64,000 nucleotides of DNA from Stutzerimonas stutzeri (GTDB lineage: Bacteria; Pseudomonadota; Gammaproteobacteria; Pseudomonadales; Pseudomonadaceae): positions 1-64,000 of the forward strand of contig NZ_JAMOHY010000005.1 of NCBI RefSeq assembly GCF_024448695.1. Reading direction: 5' to 3'. Below are positions 59,707 through 64,000 of the stretch, in pieces. The notes beneath the pieces are model-generated. The model was not told the origin of the DNA. It did not search any database and worked only from the letters and a program-made list of their open reading frames with translations. Position numbers and translations under genes: made by a program. Position 1 is the stretch's first letter. Every line of letters begins with the position of its first letter.

Positions 59707-62354
59707 GAGGCGTTACGCTCGCTGATGTACTTTTCCCAAGGCTCGTCCTTGGCCAATCGGCCAAGCAGGCTGTTTTCGGCCCGCAACATGGCATGACGAT
59801 CCCCGACGATGATCCGTTGATAGCGTGCCCGGGTGAGCGCCACATTCAGTCGGTTGGGGCTTTCCAGAAAACTGGTCGCATGGCGGCTGGCAATGCTCAG
59901 AATGACCAGATCGGCCTCGTGCCCCTGAAATCGATCCACCGTGCACAGCTCTATGGCCAGATACGGTCGCTGCCTGTCGCCACGATGAAAGTGGCGCATC
60001 GCATGAGGCTGCTGGCTCCAGCGCCGCAGATGATTGCGCACCTCGCGCTCCTGACCTCGATAGAAGGTGAGCACCGCCACCTCCCAGGGTTGCCCATCCT
60101 CCCGCGGGTGCTGCGCTGCCCAGCGCTCGAACTGGCGCAACTCATCGATCACAGCAACCGCTTCATCCCGGTTGGCATTGGCCTGGCCATTGAAGCGCCC
60201 CTTCACGTCCAGCCATATCGAACGATGGTCATGGCGCTGAAAACTCCAGGCGCGCTTTGCAGCCATATCCACCGGACTGAATAGTGCCTCGCACCCGTAG
60301 ACATGCTGGTGCGAGAACTTGGCAATCTCTGGATGCATGCGATGCTGGGTACTCAGCAGCACCTTGCGTTGCGCCAGCGCCTCCTTCGGCAGCCCATCGG
60401 TCAGCGCGCTGCCATCCCGCTCCCGTTGCCCCCGGCCAAAACCTTCGCACAGCGACTCCAGAATGGAGGGCAGGGCAATCCGCCGTACTTGCTCGATCTT
60501 GTCCTGCGCTTTCTCGACCGAGCCAACAACCCCTTCCACGGGTAGCAGCCGCTGGATCTCATCATTCAGCCGCTGCGCAGTAGTCCGCTTTTGCTGGCCC
60601 TCTTCACCTGGCTGTGCGGCAAAACGCTGCTCGTACAATCGTGCCATGCGCCAGCCCAGCTCGTTGGCCCAGTCCGGCAGCGCCTCGCGAGAACAGTCCT
60701 GATGACCACGCCAGGCAGATGCCTGACGCTGCATCTGATCCAGTGCAGCCGCCGGGGCACGCACATGGGCAAGATCCAGTGGCAGCTCGACAGAGCGATG
60801 CTCCAACTGCTCATGGGTGCCGATGACAATCTCAGCTCGCCACAGCTCGCCAGTGCTCCCCGCATCCGCAAGCGCGACCCCAAGCGCCTGAGCCTGCACC
60901 CGATAGCGCTCACTCGCAGTCTCCGTATCCAGGGCTACGGCCATCACACGACGCTTCTTGCCGGAGGGGTGTCCCGCGACAAAGACATCGACGCAGGCAT
61001 TGCGCGCAGCAGCCTCCGGCATGCAGGCCTGGACATTGACGGCCATTGCGGTGTCGTCCACATAGGGCGACAACTGCTTGGGATCACCGACGATCACCCA
61101 GCGCCTGGCCAGCATGGCCGGCACCATGAACTCCTGGAAGGTGGTTTTCGAGGCCTCATCGAGAATCAGCACATCGAACAGCGGCGAAGTACGCGAACTG
61201 TCCTTGATGTCCGGATGCTGCAGGATGCCAATGGTGGTGCCACACACCAGATTGGCCGAGTCCAGCACCATGCGCTCAATCGCCGTGTTGCCATGCTGAA
61301 TGGCATCCAGCAGTTCCTGTTGCGAGCCCGTGCGCGAGCGCTGCCCCTGCAGGGCACGCAACAGCCGCTCACGCTCGGTCTTGATGAAACGCTCCAGCTG
61401 CCAGCCACTGGCCTTCTCGGAAACATTACTCCGATCACCCACCCGAACTGGAATCACCAAGTCACGATGGACATTGCGCTCATCCATCAGGCGCTCAAGC
61501 ACATTGTCCACCGCCACATGGGTAGAGGCGCACAGCAGCACTCGCTTACCCTCTCCAGCCAACTGCAGAATCAGCTCGCAGATCGCCGTGGTCTTGCCTG
61601 AGCCCGGAGGCCCCTCCAGCAAGGCGAAATCCGGTGTTTCCATGGCTATCGCCACAAACTCGCGCTGCTCGTCAGTTCCGGGCCGTGCGACATCGGTCAG
61701 CACCTTCCAGTCAGCATCGGCGATGTAACGAGGCTCGAAGTCTGGCCAACGGGCATGGCTGGAAGCCTCCAACAGCCTCAGCAATGGGCGCTGCGCAGAG
61801 GCAGGCTGGTCCTGCAGCGCCTGCAAGGCATCAATCTGCCGCTTCAGCGTCAGGGTGTTCGGACGCAGCAGGAGCTGGAACCCCGCTTCAGGAAGGCGCT
61901 CCAACTGCAACTGGCTGGTTTCCGGATCACGATCCAGCACCCGGATCTGACACTCTCGAGCAAAGGACAGCGTGCCGCCACGCCCCATCCTGAGCGGCTG
62001 CCCATCCTCGTCGCAGGCCAACTCAAAAACCTCCCTGACGTTTTCATCCATGAAGTCGCGGAAGGTTGACTCCGGCTCATTGCGCCGATCCTTCGGCTCC
62101 TCCAGGGCGACCCAGAACCCAGCATCCGCTACCGGCTTGTGCCTGTTTTGTTTGTTGGCTTGAGCAGTCTTTTTCCGCTCCCGTTCAGGCGCAGAACCGG
62201 GAGCCCAGGCCAGTCGCAGTACGGCAGCATCCGTCTCCATGTAGCTCTTGGTGGCAGAGAGGAACTCATAGAAGGGCCTGAGTCCATAGAACGCTCTCTG
62301 CATGAGGACATCAGAGCGATGAACCCCCATGTTCCAGTAGTGCAATAAGGCCAT
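59703..62354 (-). CDS. UPF1-like superfamily 1 helicase (COG1112-type)
   Basis: 883 residues from the ATG at 62354 (MALLHYWNMGVHRSD), chosen because GGAG lies six bases before it and because the predicted sigma-54 transcript would give it a 55-base leader; an in-frame GTG at 62399 and ATG at 62366 are alternatives. Motif I GPPGSGKT (248-255), Ia CASTHVAVDNVLERL, II DEAS (399-402), III GDPKQLSP (423-430), then a large insertion (about 440-640), STQHRMHPEIAKF, VDRFQGHEADLVILS and VALTRARYQRIIVGD. All helicase motifs are intact. The N-terminal 220 residues are a separate domain. SF1B enzymes of this group act on RNA or DNA 5' to 3' and occur in several phage-defence systems. Confidence 0.9.
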   Translation of the reverse strand: MALLHYWNMGVHRSDVLMQRAFYGLRPFYEFLSATKSYMETDAAVLRLAWAPGSAPERERKKTAQANKQNRHKPVADAGFWVALEEPKDRRNEPESTFRDFMDENVREVFELACDEDGQPLRMGRGGTLSFARECQIRVLDRDPETSQLQLERLPEAGFQLLLRPNTLTLKRQIDALQALQDQPASAQRPLLRLLEASSHARWPDFEPRYIADADWKVLTDVARPGTDEQREFVAIAMETPDFALLEGPPGSGKTTAICELILQLAGEGKRVLLCASTHVAVDNVLERLMDERNVHRDLVIPVRVGDRSNVSEKASGWQLERFIKTERERLLRALQGQRSRTGSQQELLDAIQHGNTAIERMVLDSANLVCGTTIGILQHPDIKDSSRTSPLFDVLILDEASKTTFQEFMVPAMLARRWVIVGDPKQLSPYVDDTAMAVNVQACMPEAAARNACVDVFVAGHPSGKKRRVMAVALDTETASERYRVQAQALGVALADAGSTGELWRAEIVIGTHEQLEHRSVELPLDLAHVRAPAAALDQMQRQASAWRGHQDCSREALPDWANELGWRMARLYEQRFAAQPGEEGQQKRTTAQRLNDEIQRLLPVEGVVGSVEKAQDKIEQVRRIALPSILESLCEGFGRGQRERDGSALTDGLPKEALAQRKVLLSTQHRMHPEIAKFSHQHVYGCEALFSPVDMAAKRAWSFQRHDHRSIWLDVKGRFNGQANANRDEAVAVIDELRQFERWAAQHPREDGQPWEVAVLTFYRGQEREVRNHLRRWSQQPHAMRHFHRGDRQRPYLAIELCTVDRFQGHEADLVILSIASRHATSFLESPNRLNVALTRARYQRIIVGDRHAMLRAENSLLGRLAKDEPWEKYISERNAS

Positions 62355-62419
62355 GTCGATCTCCATTGGTTTGGCCGCGACCAGACCGTATGTGGTCACT
62401 GCCCTCTCAATGTTTCCAT

Positions 62420-62435
62420 AGCGATATACATGCCA
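62420..62435 (-). promoter_or_regulatory. Sigma-54 (-24/-12) promoter of the helicase-HKD-CARF operon
   Basis: On the minus strand TGGCATGTATATCGCT has the invariant GG and GC separated by exactly 10 bases, and matches the consensus TGGCAC-N5-TTGCW in all but two positions. The expected start is near 62409, 55 bases before the helicase ATG at 62354. The presence of a GAFTGA-containing activator as last gene in the same operon supports it strongly. The DNA just upstream (62441-62480) is AT-rich, as expected for a bend. Confidence 0.8.
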
Positions 62436-62488
62436 ACTTATAAACCACTGTTTTAATTGGACTTATATATAAATACACAACCTTGAGC

Positions 62489-62522
62489 GGGTGTTTCAGC
62501 CCAGTTTCGGGTGGTTTCACCC
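62489..62522. promoter_or_regulatory. Two tandem palindromic elements, likely upstream activator sites for the CARF-sigma-54 regulator
   Basis: GGGTGTTTCAGCCC (62489-62502) and GGGTGGTTTCACCC (62509-62522) are near-identical, each with GGGTG...CACCC symmetry, perfect in the second. Their starts are 20 bp apart, two helical turns, so two dimers could bind one face. They lie about 80-113 bp upstream of the predicted start, the normal place for sigma-54 activators. Confidence 0.65.
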
Positions 62523-62564
62523 GCATAAAATTTCGCTACAGGCCGCCGATTATATCCCTGGTTC

Positions 62565-62641
62565 CTGCGCAGCCAACGCTGACCCGTCTGCACGCTGGCC
62601 ACCGGTGGCGTCTACAGCAACGAGTGGGTGTGACGACCAAC
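62565..62641 (+). pseudogene. Decayed fragment of the 5' end of rlmI
   Basis: The stretch shares CTGCGC, AGCCAACGC, and the exact 15-mer GTCTACAGCAACGAG with the intact rlmI start at 63549-63613, in the same order and strand, with small deletions. It reads roughly as the RlmI segment around RAGHLWVYSNEV, but is out of frame. Weaker similarity may continue to about 62680. It cannot encode a protein. Confidence 0.7.
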
Positions 62642-62709
62642 CCCTCCCAGCCTGTTTCAGCCGGGCGTCCCGGGCGGTGGCCAGCGGCAAGGCGCTGGCC
62701 ACCGTCGCG

Positions 62710-62750
62710 ATCAGCAGATACTTGGCGCACCGCTCGACGCGCCCGATACC
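62710..62750 (-). pseudogene. Decayed fragment of mutM
   Basis: Over about 41 bases this matches mutM at 55297-55337 in roughly three quarters of positions (more with one gap), including TACTTGGC and CGCTCGAC. In one frame it reads RVERCAKYLLI against [12 protein letters not shown] of MutM. It lies directly downstream of the HDOD remnant, where mutM would be expected in the ancestral order. Confidence 0.6.
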
Positions 62751-62753
62751 GCA

Positions 62754-63307
62754 ACACTCGTGGCCCTCCGGCTGCCCGCCCAACACTCGGTGACATGCGC
62801 AGATGTGCTCGCACAGCGGCAGCGGCAGCGGCAGCGGCAGCGGCAGCGGCAGCTTCCACGACCTGGCGATATAGCAGCCGACCACCGCATGATTGGTCTT
62901 GAACAGCCGGCTCTCGATGCCGATGCTCTTGGCCAGCGTCAAGCAGGTCATGGCGACGTCTTGCGCGGTATCCAAAAACGATAGAGGGCGAGGATGGTAT
63001 CGTTGCTCATCTCACCCCGGATCGATTGTGCATTGATCAGGTTGATCACCGAATTGCAGCCCAGCAGGTTGACCGCCTGCTGGATGGAGGCGATGCGGTT
63101 CGCCAGGCCGAAGAACGGTGAATTGACCGCTTTCAGCAACCCGCCGGCAAGCCTTGGGTCCTGGCTGATCAGCTTGGCCATGGTGCGCAGATCAGGCTCG
63201 GGCATGACCTGCTGCATCTGCCGGTCGACCATGATTTGTGGCTGCAGCGGCACACTGATGCCCTGCAGTACGTAGCGGATCTGCTCGTCGGTCAGCTCAG
63301 TGGCCAT
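62754..63307 (-). pseudogene. Frameshifted and internally deleted HDOD-domain gene
   Basis: The N-terminal part from ATG 63307 (MATELTDEQIRYVLQGI) gives a normal HDOD start, up to LYRFW; the frame is then lost and ends at 62948. The sequence resumes one base out of phase as DTAQDVAMTCLTLAKSIGIES, consistent with loss of one G from a GGG near 62973. Family members then have about 50 more residues including LGLFHDCG, which are missing here, before TNHAVVG. A second loss is bridged by a Leu-Pro repeat. HDOD proteins are signalling scaffolds; this copy is broken unless the N-terminal 119-residue product has a role. Confidence 0.8.
62815..62853. repeat. AGCGGC hexanucleotide repeat, 6.5 units, in the HDOD pseudogene
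   Basis: Six perfect AGCGGC units plus AGC. On the pseudogene strand they read as alternating Leu-Pro codons where intact HDOD proteins have an ordinary helix, so this is an expansion after loss of function. It is the second hexanucleotide tract in the window. Confidence 0.92.
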
Positions 63308-63532
63308 GGTAAGACCCGGCAAAAGCGCGACGACACAAAGCCACAACGAAAAACAAGGGACGGACCTTGTCCAACAACAGGGTCGGATTTCAAGTGAATT
63401 GCACCTGCAAGACCTGCATTACACACTAAAGCAGGCCACGCGTGGGCGACGGCGCCTCGTTTTTTCCAGGCTTCCGCTTGTGGCGTGCCGCTTGCCGCTG
63501 CTTTAATCGCGCCCTTTACCGGAGCCCCGCCG

Positions 63533-64000
63533 ATGACCCTGCCCAGCCTGCGCCTCAAAGCCAACGCCGATCGCCGCCTGCGCGCCGGTCATCTGTGGGT
63601 CTACAGCAACGAGGTGGACACTGCTGCCACGCCGCTCTCCGGTTTTGCTGCTGGCGATCAGGCCATTCTCGAAGCTGCGGGCGGCAAGCCGCTAGGTATC
63701 GTCGGGGTGTCACCGAACAACCTGATCTGCGCGCGGCTGCTGTCGCGCGATCTCAAGCACAGCCTGGACAAATCGCTACTGGTGCATCGCATTCAGGTCG
63801 CACTGAGCCTGCGCGAGCGCCTGTTCGATCAACCCTGCTACCGCCTGATCTATGGCGACTCCGATCTGCTGCCGGGGCTGGTGGTGGATCGTTTCCACGA
63901 TCATCTGGTGGTACAGCTGGCCTCGGCGACGATGGAGCGCAACAGGGACGCTGTGCTGGAAGCCCTGGTGCAGGTAATCAAGCCGCGCGGCGTGCTGTGG
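63533..64000 (+). CDS. rlmI: RlmI-type 23S rRNA (cytosine-C5)-methyltransferase, 5' part
   Basis: 156 residues before the window ends. Begins MTLPSLRLKANADRRLRAGH with an N-terminal PUA domain (about 1-75; HLWVYSNEVDT and GIVGVSPNNLICARLLSR), followed by YGDSDLLPGLVVDRFHDHLVVQL, the RlmI linker to the methyltransferase core. It modifies C1962 in E. coli 23S rRNA. The 225 bp between it and the HDOD remnant holds no gene; TTTAAT at about 63501 with TTGTGG 18 bp upstream may be its promoter. Confidence 0.92.
   Translation, partial: MTLPSLRLKANADRRLRAGHLWVYSNEVDTAATPLSGFAAGDQAILEAAGGKPLGIVGVSPNNLICARLLSRDLKHSLDKSLLVHRIQVALSLRERLFDQPCYRLIYGDSDLLPGLVVDRFHDHLVVQLASATMERNRDAVLEALVQVIKPRGVLW

Noticed and set aside
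55560-62399. DISARM phage-defence system
   Set aside because: Helicase plus PLD protein suggested it, but there is no DUF1998 gene and no DNA methyltransferase, and the helicase is of the UPF1-like SF1 group rather than the DISARM type.
62483-62902. 139-codon plus-strand frame next to the island promoter
   Set aside because: Runs through gene fragments and the AGCGGC repeat; translation ends in poly-Ala and has no family match.

Overview
The window is chromosomal DNA of a Pseudomonas-type gammaproteobacterium (Pseudomonadaceae, high GC). The gene order runs from the pil-chp chemosensory operon through gshB, tonB3, pyrRBC', pilU/pilT, proC, metXW, rdgB, hemW, trmB, thiGS, mtgA, rpoH, ftsXEY, rsmD, coaD and fdxA to mutM. 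This matches, in reverse, the well-known P. aeruginosa block from chpA to mutM. Only protein-coding genes were found; I saw no rRNA, tRNA or CRISPR array.

Layout. (1) 1-8095, minus strand: pilG-pilH-pilI-pilJ-pilK-chpA, the type IV pilus chemosensory operon; chpA runs off the left edge in a 12-fold GGCTTC repeat. (2) 8331-14213, plus: gshB, tonB3, yqgE, ruvX, pyrR, pyrB and the non-catalytic pyrC'. (3) 14260-16861: a TM2 membrane protein and, divergently, a radical-SAM/DUF4130 pair behind a near-perfect LexA box. (4) 16858-19112, minus: pilT-pilU retraction ATPases. (5) 19179-27745, plus: yggS-proC-yggT, a dynamin-like GTPase, then metX-metW-DUF4426-rdgB-hemW-DUF3392 with start/stop overlaps at several junctions. 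(6) 27860-30180, minus: trmB, thiG, thiS, DUF423. (7) 30243-35672, plus: mtgA, a GGDEF-EAL protein and a CHASE hybrid kinase, then a REP pair. (8) 35910-39857, minus: ftsY-ftsE-ftsX-rpoH. (9) 40095-45179, plus: an M16 protease pair, rsmD and an aldehyde dehydrogenase.

Two accessory blocks interrupt this conserved backbone. The first (45236-51060, minus) is a four-gene exopolysaccharide-type operon resembling mxdABCD of Shewanella: a zinc-ribbon/degenerate GGDEF protein, a processive GT2 glycosyltransferase, an outer-membrane factor fused to a glycosidase-like domain, and an HlyD-type adaptor. The second (55560-62522, minus) lies between mutM and a decayed HDOD gene and is the best candidate for an undescribed system. 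It has four translationally coupled genes: a UPF1-like SF1 helicase, an unrecognised protein, a protein with two HKD (phospholipase D) motifs, and an RtcR-like activator with a CARF-type N-terminus and a sigma-54 AAA+ domain. Upstream of the helicase I find a -24/-12 promoter with exact GG-N10-GC spacing and, about 80-113 bp upstream of the predicted start, two tandem palindromic elements placed like activator sites. The operon therefore appears to encode its own inducible activator, probably sensing a nucleic-acid damage or infection signal.

The right flank of that island holds short decayed pieces of rlmI and mutM and a frameshifted, internally deleted HDOD gene with an expanded hexanucleotide repeat. 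The order fits an old tandem duplication of mutM-HDOD-rlmI with the island between the copies. The window ends inside intact rlmI.
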